Shown here: in pieces, positions 21,633 through 32,754 of the stretch
Numbering within the stretch: the first letter of the stretch is position 1
Layout of the letters: the number at the start of each line of letters is the position of its first letter
Assembly: GCA_002104985.1 (NCBI GenBank)
Contig: MCGO01000024.1
Coordinates: forward strand, 62,001-126,000
DNA length: 64,000 bases
Origin: Rhizoclosmatium globosum
Lineage: Eukaryota; Chytridiomycota; Chytridiomycetes; Chytridiales; Chytriomycetaceae
Direction of reading: 5' to 3'
Notes under the pieces: model-generated
The model's database searches: none
What the model was told of the DNA's origin: nothing
What the model saw: the letters and a program-made list of their open reading frames with translations, nothing else
Program-made: the position numbers and the translations under genes

Positions 21633-22953
21633 TTATTCCAATTGTTTGCACTGCTGAACTCGTTTCCCGAAATATCCACTGCTGACGCCTTCATGCATTG
21701 TTTGTATTGGTTGTTTCCAAAACATTTTCTTAAATATGCACAACTGTTTCTCATGCCAAAATTCATATCCAATGCATTCCGACTCACTGTCGCAAGCAAG
21801 CATACATTCTGTTCCATTCCACCTGCTGCTCCTTTGAAATTCATCTCCATCAATGTTATACCCAACTAAAGGTAAGGTGGTTGATGCATTCCAAGGGTGA
21901 AATTCGTGGTACACGTCAGAAAAAGTTGGCATCCCGTTTTGAGATTTTCGCACGAGACGATCCAATCTTCGGATATCATTTGGTGATAGTTTATGGTATG
22001 AGCACGGAACTTCGCAAGGAAGTCCATAGAATTCTGTGTCAGGCCTGAAATGTAGATAAGTTTCGTGAAAAAAGATTCTTTTGAGCTCACCCCAGCGCGT
22101 ATAGCCTCTTTAACTGCGTGGGAATTATTCCCAAGTCTCGCATACAGAGTCCAAGTCTTCCGTCTCCAACTGGTTTCACCGCGTTACTCAAGCATAAAAA
22201 GTCAAAGAATCACCCACTTTCACAATTTTGCAGCCTCGAGTTTTCAATGCATTCATCGACGAAAGTTGTACCATTCTGCTTCTCACTATGTAGTTTCCTC
22301 ATCGCTCCATTTGAAACCGCTATTCCTCCTCCCCCATGAACAAACTGAGGCCGCGGATCGGCTGTTCCGCAGTGCCAAAGGTCCATCACGAATCCTGCAT
22401 AGTACGGTCACTTGAATTGAATTGGTTCAATTGTTGCTCGTATCCTTTGAGATTTATGTATGCATCGTCATCAACTAAGAGGTACCAAGGAGCGTTTGGA
22501 TGTTCTTTGAATAGAAGTTTCAATGCAGGTAAGAACTTGTGTGCATCGCGGATCCTTTGGAGTACAATCAAGCTTAGGAGTCGTTCACTTGACACAACGT
22601 CGTTTTACTCACCATCCTTTCTTGTTTGATTGGCCCCAGCTTGGCTTGATATCTTCCTGAGAGTTTGATCCGCCTCTTCGTTGCTTGATTGAGTAGGGGA
22701 GGTTGCCCAGGACGTTATGCACTTTGTGTCCCATCAGATGATCGCCAGCATCACTGAAAATGACCAGTTTATCATAGCCTGCATAGAGTGTTTCAAGAAG
22801 TACTTTCGCACGTTGAATCGTTTCTTTTCCTGAACGGAGTCCAACAACAATGTTGCCATCAGAAAAGGGGGATATTGTCTTTGGATGGAGAGCAGAAGAG
22901 TGTGAATGATTTGGTAAGATAGACGCAAATAGCAGTAAGGAAGTTGCGGCCAA
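21633..22953 (-). CDS. Fringe/beta-1,3-galactosyltransferase-like enzyme (GT31) with C-terminal PAN-like domain
   Basis: Predicted type II Golgi enzyme. A hydrophobic anchor (LLSALAATSLLLFASIL) is followed by a Fringe/C1GALT-like GT31 domain: NIVVGLRSGKET, DKLVIFSDAGD, PWYLLVDDDAYINL (the DDD metal site), FVHGGGGIAVSNGA and a late block VGDGRLGLCMRDLGI. After LYALG, an intron leads to a Cys-rich C-terminus (NIDGDEFQRSSRWNG, CMLACDSESECIGYEFW, CIFKKMFWKQP) resembling a PAN/apple domain, which usually binds protein or carbohydrate. Introns lie near 22596-22612, 22160-22210 and 22045-22092. The frame shifts near 22400. No ATG is in frame before the anchor, so the 5' end is approximate. Confidence 0.6.
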
Positions 22954-23244
22954 GGCTGAAAGAAGGCAATACTGTGCCAGTGTGACATTGGTGTGGCCCT
23001 GTTCCCAAATTGGGGTTTTAATATTTATTACTTTTCGACCACTTCAATGATTACTAAAATTGATTAAGCTCGACGTACGAGGGACAATCAGAAACTCCAT
23101 TTAATTGTAATTAGCCGAGACTGAAGCCCGAATCACAAGGATTAATACGATACGAAGATTCGCAAAGTTGCTTTATCAACAGCGTTGAATCGTTATTTTG
23201 AGATAGAAAGTTACTGAGAAAGTTACAGGAAAACTGGGAAAACA

Positions 23245-24216
23245 ATGGACCTCTTACCTCGCATTGCAATACCCGCCCTCGTCCTATTCACCCTCTTATC
23301 CCTCTCCACAATATTCATCCTCCTTCCCGCAAATCACACTCAACACAATCTCACGCTGCCAACAACCAAACCGCGAATCGTCGTATCCCTTGCATCCTTT
23401 CCCGGGCGCATCATCCGCATCAACAACACAATCCACTCCCTCGCATCCCAATCTCTCAAACCAGATCTCATCCTCCTCAGTCTTCCACACAACGGAACCG
23501 TCGTCCGATTCTCGAAACCACTTGTCGCCTCATCGGAAGAGATACAGTTGCTCAAGTACCTCAACGATCGGTTTCCAGGACTGTTCCAAGTTCATGAGAC
23601 GGTTGATTATGGAAGTGCGACAAAGTTGCTTGGGGCGCTGGAGGTTGAGTATCCCACTTCATACAACCTTACAAATACTTGAGTTTAGCGCGAGAAAGAC
23701 GACGATACAGTGATAGTAACTGTCGATGACGATACACTATACCATCCAAACACAATTCAAGCTCTCATCCCACCTCTTCTGAATCAACCCGCGTTCAACA
23801 GTAACGGGCCACGGGGACCCACATGCTTCGTGTGTCAAGTGAAGTCGAAATGGTGGCCGTGGATATACTGGCAACGGAATCCTGGGGAATGTAAAGGGTT
23901 CTTGAATGCGTTTGCGGCGGCGGCGTATCGCGTTTCGTTTTTCACGGAGAATAATGGGGCTGCGATGAAGCATGTGTTTGATCATAATAGCTGGAAAGGT
24001 GCTCCCGCGAAAGGGTGTCGGTTACATGATGATGTATGGTTGTCGGGTGTGTTGTACAAGACGAGTGGTGGGAGGGTGAGGCCGCAGGTTGTAAAACCTG
24101 GGTTCGAGAGTGTTGTGGAGCATTTGCCATGGAATGAGTTTGCGATTCATAATGTGGATAAGGGAGAGAGTGAATATCGGGATCCATGTCTTGCTTTCTT
24201 TGATTGGCTGCAGTAA
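23245..24216 (+). CDS. Type II glycosyltransferase-like protein, copy 2
   Basis: Paralogue of the gene at 15009-16151, intact apart from one intron at 23644-23688 (45 bases). It has a signal anchor (IAIPALVLFTLLSLSTIFIL), IVVSLASFPGRI, DYGSATKLLGALE, VIVTVDDDTLYH, GFLNAFAAAAYRVSFF, CRLHDDVWLSGVLY and YRDPCLAFF. The first intron is in the same place as in copy 1 (after LGALE). The second intron of copy 1 (after RPQ) is absent here. At about 308 residues it is a compact Golgi-type transferase. The DDD motif suggests a metal-dependent GT-A fold; the specificity is unknown. Confidence 0.65.
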
Positions 24217-24337
24217 ATGTCTTCTTTGTTAGAGTTACTCATCAAAGCTTTTATTTAATATTAAATAAATTACAACTATACTGACACAAAAAAGAGAGAG
24301 TACTGATATTAGACAAAAGAATTTCGTGATTATGAGA

Positions 24338-25450
24338 TCACACGATAACGCGTGGAGCAGAAGCTGGCGTTGGAATGGGGTTCAAATTTAAAGCAATCGT
24401 CCTATAGCTGGGACAGCGAGTAACAGACAAAGGTATCTCTCCGTTTTCTTCATTTGTCATGTCAACACAACAAGTGTATTCTGGAGAATAAGCTGGCAGA
24501 AATTCGCATTCATCCGAGTGCAGCTTGATATATCGGATTTCAATCGTACGAGGTACTTCGGCTTGTGCCTTTGTCCATGATAACGTCAAGAAGGGAGAAG
24601 GTGGTGCCTTTGTGAGAGACCACTTGAGTTTGATATGAGTGTCCTCCTTTGTGAATTTCTCCAGGTGGGCATTCATGACACGGTCGCATTTCTAGAATTC
24701 GCATTAGAATATGTGGCATTGGGTAGAAGGGGGGACTCACGAAGGATTTGTAATAAGATAGACTGATAAGAAAGACGATACAGAGAAAGACAACGACCCA
24801 AGTGCCCATGCTATTTCCGTTGACTTTCAAGAAAGCAAGAATGATTGAGAATGCGGAAAAGAAGAAGATAAGAACGGTGCGCCAGATAGGCGTGTAGTCT
24901 CTCAGAAACAGCATATTCCCAATGTCCTTGTTGATAACACCAATCCGCTTCGAATAGACATAGTTTGAAATCTAGAATTGAGTAAGTGTAAGCAATTCTT
25001 CGAGAGGGTACGCACCAGACCCTCGAGTTCCGGTGGAAAAGCAGGGCTGAAGAAGCGCTTCTCAGTTGGCGAGTACTTGAGATGGATCGCGGCGACAAGG
25101 CGGGGCGGCGACGGCGACACCTCTGCTGAGTCATCCGAGCCATCTAATTCGGCTGAGTCAGCAACATTTGCCGGCGGCCGCGACTCGGACTCGCCGAGAA
25201 GCGTTGCTGAGTCAGAATCGCTTTGGCTTTGGCTTTGGCTTCGAATCGGCGACGCGGATTCCGATTCGGCGGATACTGTTGCAAGAAGTGGCGACGGTGG
25301 ATGCGGTGTGGCTATTGGAGAAGGCGTGGTGGTGGTGGTGGGTGCGGGGTTGACATTGTTGTTGCTTTGTTTGGAAGGGTTTTTGATGCGGACGAAAGTG
25401 TTCGATTCGCACTTTTGGGGACTTGCTACGCCACACCTTTTGCCATGCAC
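24338..25450 (-). CDS. Two-TM PY-motif family protein, copy H (dispersed)
   Basis: A family copy about 9 kb from the main cluster. Exon 1 has a long Ser/Asp/Glu-rich tail, then the N-domain VAAIHLKYSPTEKRFF and PAFPPELEGLV, followed by a GTGCGT donor. Exon 2 has ISNYVYSKRIGVINKDIGN, RDYTPIWRTV and two hydrophobic segments (LIFFFSAFSIILAFLKV; VVVFLCIVFLISLSYY). Exon 3 has LEKFTKEDTHIKLKWSL, FLPAYSPEY and, near the C-terminus, CPSYRT. The first tyrosine motif fits LPxY; the second (CPSY) lacks the leading L/P. No ATG is clear at the 5' end, and the given start is the limit of the open frame. Confidence 0.52.
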
Positions 25451-25658
25451 TCTTAATCAACTAAGAGTCGCATTCATTGTTGAACATGGCCTGCTTTTTA
25501 ATTAAGCAAGCACTGCCTCGCGATCATTTTTTTTAAAATTTGAAATGCAACAGAACTTATGCTTTACCTTTTCCGCAGCATTAAACAGTATTTTAATGAT
25601 TCTATTTGAAGAATATGAGCGCCAGTTTGATTCCCTCACAAATCTGACAATTTCAAAT

Positions 25659-27366
25659 ATGCTGCGGTCAGCCCCATACAGGAGACTCTGTCCAGACATC
25701 ATAAAAACACGAATCGAAGAAGCCTCAAAGCTGCAACTATATGTTGTTCAAGAAATGGGCCAATGGCTTTCCTTGTGAAAGAGGGTGTTTCGACTGGATC
25801 AGCCTCCAATCTTGATGACACCATCTCTGAAGCTCCGTCTACTTCTACTCGGGATAGTATCGTGAAAAGAGGAGCTGGTATATCGCAGCGAAGGAACGAG
25901 AAAGCGTCTTCAAAGAATTATAAAGTTACACTGGGATCATTCCAATCCTGCAACTGCCACTCCTACCTGACTGAAAACGATATTTGCGTACACATTGTAA
26001 GAAATATTGACTCTCAACAACCTTCTCAATTCTGTTCCCAGTTATGGGTCATGATCAAAGTCTTCCGAATCAACCCCGAAAACGAAATGTTGTACCAAAA
26101 CTCGTTGATTGAGCGCGAGATTATTGAGTTGATGGAATCGCGGAAGAAAAAGGTTTGCTCTTTCGACTGAGTTTTTCGTGTCTTGCTGAACCAATCCAGA
26201 ATCCTGTCGCCACTTCAGTTACTGAAGAAAAGAGACGGAGACGCCGCTCGAGAAGGGAACTGTTCGACAACGACCTATCGAAGAAGGAGATATTTGGTGA
26301 ACTTCATCAGCGTGTTTTTCGACTCTATGCTGAAATTCTTGCAGCCCATTTGTATGGAAGACCTTGACGTGCGAACGGGTGCCATCACGTACTGCAAATT
26401 AAGCTGTGGAAACAATCTTCACGTAAAATGTATGAAAGTGCTGATGGATCATCAAACCAAGAATATGGGACTCGAGAATGTCAAATGTCCTGTATGTGCC
26501 TTTCATTTTTCTTTCGAAATGACTAACAAAAATTATTAAGCTGTGTCGAAAAGATTTCGGAAAGTATGAGGAGCTGAAAAAGGAGTTGGCGGAGGGGTTC
26601 AGCCATCATATCAAAATTGAGAATCAGTCTCGACATTATGGTGTTTCTTGCAGCGAGTGCAGCGAAACTCCTATTTTCGGAAAGTGTCACCGGTAAGATA
26701 ATGCTTATTTTAATCGGTGCTGATTCTATCAAAGATGCTGTGTTTGCAAAGAGTTTGGAGTGACATGTCATTTATGCGACAAATGCTATACAGCCGGATG
26801 TCACAGGTGCTGAAAATTAAATTTTGGCTTGTTTGACGCCATTTCTGCAAACAGCCAGCATGATCAGTTTCGTCATCGACTGACTCGATCCTCCAAATGG
26901 GTACCCTCGAAAAGAACCATTCAGCCTATGCTATCCGAGACCCAAATACAAGACATTCAAAACAGGGAACTAACCGCTGAGACTATGAAACTCTTCTTAC
27001 TCTTGGTGACCCGCAACATCAAGAACACGAGCAACCAACCCCAAGCGGAATGACACCGTTGCACATTATCAGCACTTTTCCTACGCGCATTATAACCTAT
27101 GGCGACCCGCTTCTACGCGCAACAGTAATACCAACCCCATCTTCATATGGCTCCCCATCTGTTCTCCCAATGAAACCAAAATGCGACGTCTGTCTCGCGT
27201 CTTATACCCCTGGAGATATTGTTCGAATCATCCCATGTCGCCACTCGTTTCATCAGAACTGTGTCGATAGTGGCTCCTCATGCAGAAATCCACCTGTCCA
27301 ACTTGTTCTGCGCCAGCGTTTCTGGAGATAAGAGATGGAGGCGGTGGGAGCACGGAATTGATATGA
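25659..27366 (+). CDS. ZSWIM2-like E3 ubiquitin ligase (SWIM-RING-ZZ-RING)
   Basis: Domain order matches ZSWIM2/MEX, a RING ubiquitin ligase known in animals. It has an N-terminal MLRSAPYRR..VVQEMG; a SWIM zinc motif (CNCHSYLTENDICVHI) with VMIKVFRINPENE..LIEREI; RING 1 (PICMEDLD, CGNNLHVKCMKV, VKCPV, LCRKDF); a ZZ-type finger (CSECSETPIFGKCH, CCVCKEFGVTCHLCDKCY, GCHR); and RING 2 (CDVCLASYTPGD, IIPCRHSFHQNCVDS, CPTC). Short GT..AG introns sit between the zinc modules. Single bases appear to be missing near 25757, 26980 and 27271, and each repair restores a family-like stretch. The junction before RING 1 is also unclear. Start 25659 is chosen because homology begins there; an in-frame ATG exists at 25545. 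Confidence 0.68.
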
Positions 27367-27507
27367 ATGGACGAATGGAGGAGCCTAATTTTAAGGTTGT
27401 TCCGTTTCGAGCAGATGTTATTGGGGTTCTCGGGACAGGACAGAAAAAAGTTGGGAAGAGCAGTGAAAGAGCAGCTCAAGGCGTAGAATGGGTATCAAGA
27501 TCATGGA

Positions 27508-28289
27508 ATGGTTATCGTCGGTACGGGATCGACGAGTACACCCCCAACATTGAGTAACCCATCCAAATCCAAAACTCAACGAAAACCGAAAACGGGACCA
27601 ACCAAAACTCGACCAACAAAGCTTCCACCTCTATTCGCGAACCTCGTAAAAATCATTCAGAAACAAGTCTTTAGGGCCACCGCAAGCGACTCTGCCTCCC
27701 GCCTCTCAACAGCAAAAGCGCAATGGGAAGCGGCGTCAAGTAGAATGTCTCTCTTCTCAACCTCCGCAAATTCAGTACAAGATCTCTCCCCAGACCCCTC
27801 CTATTCGACGACCTAATTATATCACGGTCTCTACGTCGAGGTGGACCCGCAACAGCTGCTGAATCCGAAACCGGCGTCGTGCCTACGTCGTCGTCGAAGC
27901 CTGCGGGTCCGTCCGCGTTTAAGACTTCGTTGCAGAAGAGGCGGTTCCTGCCGCATACGAATTTGAGTGTTATTGAGAAGGGGCCAGTTAATTTAGATTC
28001 TTTGGTCGAGTGTCATAAGTATAAGTTGCAGCAGGTTGTGCAACGGCATGGAGGCATTGTATTGCCGCAGTCTCCTGTTGAAGCAGTTAGTGGTGAAGTA
28101 AGTGGTGTGGGGCAAGTAATTGTTTCACGGGCTTCAATTGGAAGTCGGAGGTCGGTGCTTCCAAGATTCAGTCGGGGAATCTGGAATTATCGGAATGAGC
28201 TTGAATTCATGTTGAGACGTTTCCTTCTTTTTAAATTAATATTTTGTTTTTTGATCAGAGTATTAAACTTCCTTATTATACAATCATAA
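27508..28289 (+). CDS. Unassigned basic, low-complexity open frames (possible tail of the ZSWIM2-like gene)
   Basis: Two overlapping open stretches, 27508-27816 (Lys/Pro/Thr-rich: PSKSKTQRKPKTGPTKT) and 27879-28289 (SAFKTSLQKRRFLPHTN, NLDSLVECHKYKLQQVV, RASIGSRRSVLPRFSRG). They read like protein by codon pattern, but no domain is recognised. They may be the disordered C-terminus of the preceding ligase in a shifted frame, or a separate small gene. The last 25 residues of the second stretch look like untranslated AT-rich sequence. Confidence 0.25.
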
Positions 28290-28338
28290 TAACTTAAAAC
28301 AATGAACGGAGAAAGAACTTCAAGCATACTTGAATAAT

Positions 28339-29232
28339 TCAACAAGATATGTAAATGGGAACACCATCTCTCGTCATAGTCACTTTCCCATCCTTAAACC
28401 ATGGATTATTCATCATGCTCTTGTATGATATGACACGATATGTTGTCAACGCGTATTCCCCACCAAGGTTCCTCACGTAAATATCTCTCTGATCTAAAAA
28501 CGCCGACAACCACTTCATCTCATCAATCCCAGTTGCAGGACTCCCTCCAGCAACCTGCGTTGCCGCAGCGGCCAGAGAAGGAACTGCAATCACACCCAAC
28601 TGAACATTTGCATCAAATAACTGTCCTTTAGCAAGCGGAGTTGTTAGCCCGTACGTCTGAAACAGGGCTGTAGCGGGGAGAAAGTAGTGTTGATACTGAA
28701 TATCGATTTGGCCTGTTGAAAGGCTTTGTCATATCGAGCTGCAATCACCCAGTATTTACAGAAATCCTGGAGGCCGTCCGGCATCAAGACAAATGAATTC
28801 ATGTTGCAGGCGGGGTTTTTTGATGCGGCTGCGAGTGGCAATGCAAACTTTTTGCAAAAGTCAAAGGAACTGGGGAGGGCCATGTATTCTTGGCAGACGA
28901 GTTGCACGTTTCCACTGCATGTTGTGAATTGGATAAAGCCTGCTGATATTCCTTGTGAGTCTCTGAGTGCTGCACAAGACTCAAAGTTTCTGTAATGGGG
29001 TTTGAGAGTTGAGATTGGATTGTTCGAGGTGAGATGTCGGGGCTTACAGGTCAATGCTGTTGGTTTCGAATTGACTTGTTATTTTGAGTATAATCTTGTA
29101 CTCACAAGTGTCTCTGAATTCCGTTGCCTATCAGGCGCGGACTTTAAAAGGAATTCCATGAATGTTTGGAAAGGTTACCTGAACATACACGCATCCAATT
29201 GCAACAAAGCCGACAAGCACCCAGGAAAGCAT
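28339..29232 (-). CDS. GH46-like chitosanase, secreted
   Basis: Chitosanases of family GH46 hydrolyse beta-1,4 bonds in chitosan. Start ATG at 29232 gives a hydrophobic signal-type N-terminus (MLSWVLVGFVAIGCV). A GTATGT intron leads to KITSQFETNS, whose Glu aligns with the family's catalytic acid. The next exon has CAALRDSQGISAGFIQFTT, where the Asp of RDSQG fits the catalytic Asp of the GRG/TAG-like loop. Then come FCKYWVIAARYDKAFQQA, YGLTTPLAKGQLFDANVQLG, ATGIDEMKWLSAFLDQRD and a basic end. One base seems to be missing in a G/C run at 28665-28667. GH46 is best known from bacteria and chloroviruses, so the gene's history is of interest. Confidence 0.68.
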
Positions 29233-29689
29233 TGCTCAATGAATCAAGATCTTTTTGGCGGGGAGAAGTTGAGAACGTGGCGTTCCGTAAAATTACGTGA
29301 GACGGGACGCTGCGAAGAACCTTCTTTTATGTCGCGATATAAACAAAACGAGAGTCGAACATCAACGATACAATATATTGTGTACATTTTGTGGAATATC
29401 GCGACTGACTTGATCTGGTGTAATAAATTATGTTTGATGTCATTGTTTCGAACAACAAAGAAACACTGGAAACACCTTCAAAATATTCACAAGGGGACGC
29501 GACATGTCAACATCCATCGTATCTTCAAATCATCAAGGGAGTTCTGTGGATACTACAGACCATGGCTCTGTGACCAAGGCATTTCAAAACCATGAGATTG
29601 GAAAAGCGACTTCAATAGACACAGAAGTACAATGCCATCAAGTCTCAAAGATATTGCCCTAGCTTGGTATAAAATCAATTACTTTCTCG
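29233..29689. other. Spacer upstream of chitosanase and RhoGEF genes
   Basis: Region between divergent genes. An ATG at 29503 opens a frame MSTSIVSSNHQG that ends just before 29690. It could be a first RhoGEF exon if one base is missing or an intron was overlooked. Otherwise nothing is recognised. Confidence 0.35.
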
Positions 29690-32600
29690 ATGATTTATTC
29701 ACGTGAAATACGAAGGGCTGCTGAGATTCTTGATGAAATCGGACTGGACAGAAGGGCCAAAGAAAACACTCAGTGTGCAAGAACGCGTAGACTGTTAAAT
29801 AATATGCGGAGTGGAATAGAATGTTGCAAGATTATGAATTTGATTCAGCCCGGATTAGTCCCTTCGATTGTTGAAGGGGTTCATCAAACGGCAACCACAG
29901 CGACGGATAACCTTGCTTCCTTTGCACTTGGTATACTATAACTTCCCTTAATAATTGTATACATTTTCCTAATCATGCCGAAGGACTTACGATATACGGC
30001 GTCCCCAAAGACACGTCTTTCGACCTCTTGAATTTCTTCAAGCCAACCCGAAAGGCGACGAAACATTTCTCAAAAACCTCGTCCAGCTAGCAGTTCTTGC
30101 GCACGAACACGGATTCCCTTCTCCCCCGAGTTTCGACCTCGCTGCTGCTAAAACAGCTTTGGATGGGTTACCACCCGTCCCATATCAAGGCCAGGATCAA
30201 GACCATCTTCAAGACCAGCCTCAAAAACAGCATCCTCATACTCCCTCACAAACACAACCAACGAATCACCGCCCCCACTCCCCACATCCACCATCCTCCG
30301 CAAAGAAACCACCAACCATCCATTCCAAAATCCCAATCCCCAACAACAATCTCAAAACCCTCTTCCAACTCGACCTACAAAACCCATCCGACGTGATCCT
30401 CACGAAACTCGACACAATCACAGAGACCCTGACAACAACACTCACATCAACAAACACCCGCCTGACGAAGTCCAAGCGTCGTCATACGCGTTGTCGGAAA
30501 GCCTGTTGAAGAACTTGGAGGTCCTGAATCGACGACTTACGCAGATTGAGAATATCCAGAAACAGATTTTGGAGACGCGTCAGCGGGGTGTGAGTCATGG
30601 GGATGAGAGTGGGGAAGGGGTGAAGTCGCCTGTGAAGTTGTATCCGAAGTTGCCGGCGGAGATTGCAGGGGCTGGACTGCCTAAAGCGGAGTTGATGCGG
30701 TTGAGTGTTATTTATGAGTTGATTGAGACGGAGGCGGATTATATAAGGGATTTGGGATTATGATTGATGTGAGTTTTGGTTTGATTTTTTGGTGGGTGTG
30801 TGGTTTTGGAGTTTAATGAGGTGTTTTTAGCTTCACAAGCATGAAATGTCAGCATCTAAAATTCTGGATGATATTACGATTGATGCTATTTTCTCGAATG
30901 TTGATGAATTGATTGCGGCGAATAGTGTATGTTTGATTCACTTGGAAACAAGCTGCGTATTGATTTCTTACACCATAAAGGGCCTGCTTGACAAACTGAA
31001 TGCAAAGCGAGAGCAAAACGCTATAATTGAAGTCGTCAGCGATGCATTTATAGAATCAAATGATATCTGGGTGGAAGCTTATACGACATATTGTTCAAAC
31101 TACCCACTTGCCATGAAAATCGTCACTAAACTAGGGGTTGATGAAAAGTTGGAGAGTTGATGAAACAATTTGTGGAGGATCCTACCAGTAGAGGTTTAAG
31201 TCTTGAGAGTTTCTTAATCAAACCGATTCAACGGATTTGCAAGTGAGTTCCACATTTTAAATTTTATTAAGTGTAATATGATTCGTTTCAGGTATCCACT
31301 ACTTCTTCGCGAACTGATGAAACATACGCCAAAGACAATGGCTGATTACCCTGAGCTTGAAAAGGCTTTGGAAAAGATGGAGTCCCTTGCAACTAGAGTC
31401 AATGAAGCATCTCAAGCACTTGAAAAGAAAGAACGGCTAGCGTCGTTACTATCGAGAATTGAATCTTCGACAGTGAGTCCTGATTTTTTCTTTCATTACG
31501 TTTTGGGTTCTAAAGTTGTGAACCAAGCCACTACCATTCCATGAAAAGAAGCTGATAATAGAAGGCCTCACTCAAATGAACAAAGGGAAAGAGCGGCACT
31601 TACTTCTACTCAAAGATGTTCTCGTGGTATCTAAAGTAATTGGCAAAGGGCGATACGCGATGGAAAACGTATTTCCAATGTACGAGCTCGTATTCGTGAA
31701 AGCCAATGTTCATGGCAAGTCTCTACGTCATGCACATTGTTGAAAATACTAACATTCACGAAAGCAGCCGATTCGATTCTCAGAAATGGGACGCGAACTA
31801 CGGTGCATTTGCAGCATATGTTAGACCGCCGAGACATCACGTTTACCTTTGATGAAGCTTCCTTTCAGAAATGGAACGATGCTTTTCAAGCGTGCATTAA
31901 TGATCCAGAAATGGTATTGAAACGTAGAATCGAGCCTGTTGTGTCGCCTTCGATTGGTTCCAATTTAGCGACTGCGGCAAGTCCTGATTCTCCGAATCCA
32001 TCATTACGAGATATAGGTAAATCGGGAAGCGGGGTCTTTAAGATGAGTGGAATGTTGCCATCTGCATTTGGGATGCGTACAATGAGTTCTGGAAAGCAAC
32101 TCGTCAGCGCGGAGAGTCAGGCTGTAAGTATTTTTTGTATAGCAAGCATTTATTAATGCGATAACTTAGTCGATGGTTGTGCTATCACCAGAAAGCTCCA
32201 TGCGGGTAAGTTTTGGAATGTACAAGAGTGGCCCTTAATCTGGGTTTCTTTTAGGAACCAAGTCTGATACATGCGTCGAGATCAGATATGGAAATCAATC
32301 TTCCAGATGTAGTTGAAATAAACGGACAAGTATGGAGAAAGTCGCAATCAGCCAAAAATACGTCGTATTACTAGTAAGTTTCATCACATGGACGATGTTG
32401 TCTAATTTTCTGCAATCTAGCAATCCAATTACGAAGGAATCAATGTGGCGGCTTCCAAAGGAATATATGCCCATGAGTGAAGTCTCAGCGAGAAAGCACC
32501 TTTCACAGCAACTATCGACAAACTCCCTACAAATACCCATGAGTACGCGTGGAAGTATGCAAACTGAGAATGTAGAACTTGAGGTTGAGGTTGTGGCAGG

Positions 32601-32694
32601 GCATCCTGAATGGCGTTATGTCAGCAAAGGAGTTGAGCATCCTTATTATTACCACAGTACAACGAATGAGGTATCGTGGCTAAAGCCCGAGTAG
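29690..32694 (+). CDS. Rho guanine-nucleotide exchange factor with DH, PH and WW domains
   Basis: Activates Rho-type GTPases, typically at the membrane or cortex. The N-terminus (MIYSREIRRAAEILDEIG) runs into a helical region and a Pro/Gln/His-rich linker, then a coiled coil (SLLKNLEVLNRRLTQIEN). The DH domain starts MRLSVIYELIETEADYIRDL and contains ITIDAIFSNVDELIAANS, WVEAYTTYCSNYPLAM, SLESFLIKPIQRICK and YPLLLRELMKHTPK. The PH domain has LIIEGLTQMNKGKERHLLLL, VVSKVIGKGRYAMENVFP and ASFQKWNDAFQACI. The C-terminus ends in a WW domain (HPEWRYVSKGVEHPYYYH, STTNEVSWLKPE). At least eight short introns. A base seems missing in the T run at 31157 (inside DH). The exact 5' end is uncertain. Confidence 0.72.
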
Positions 32695-32754
32695 ATTGTT
32701 TCCAATAAAAAGAACGTTTTGTCCGAATCACTTCATCAACAAAAAGTTCTACGA

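Noticed and set aside
29002..29595. 198-codon plus-strand open frame
   Set aside because: It lies over the first exons and introns of the chitosanase on the opposite strand, and its translation has no domain character.
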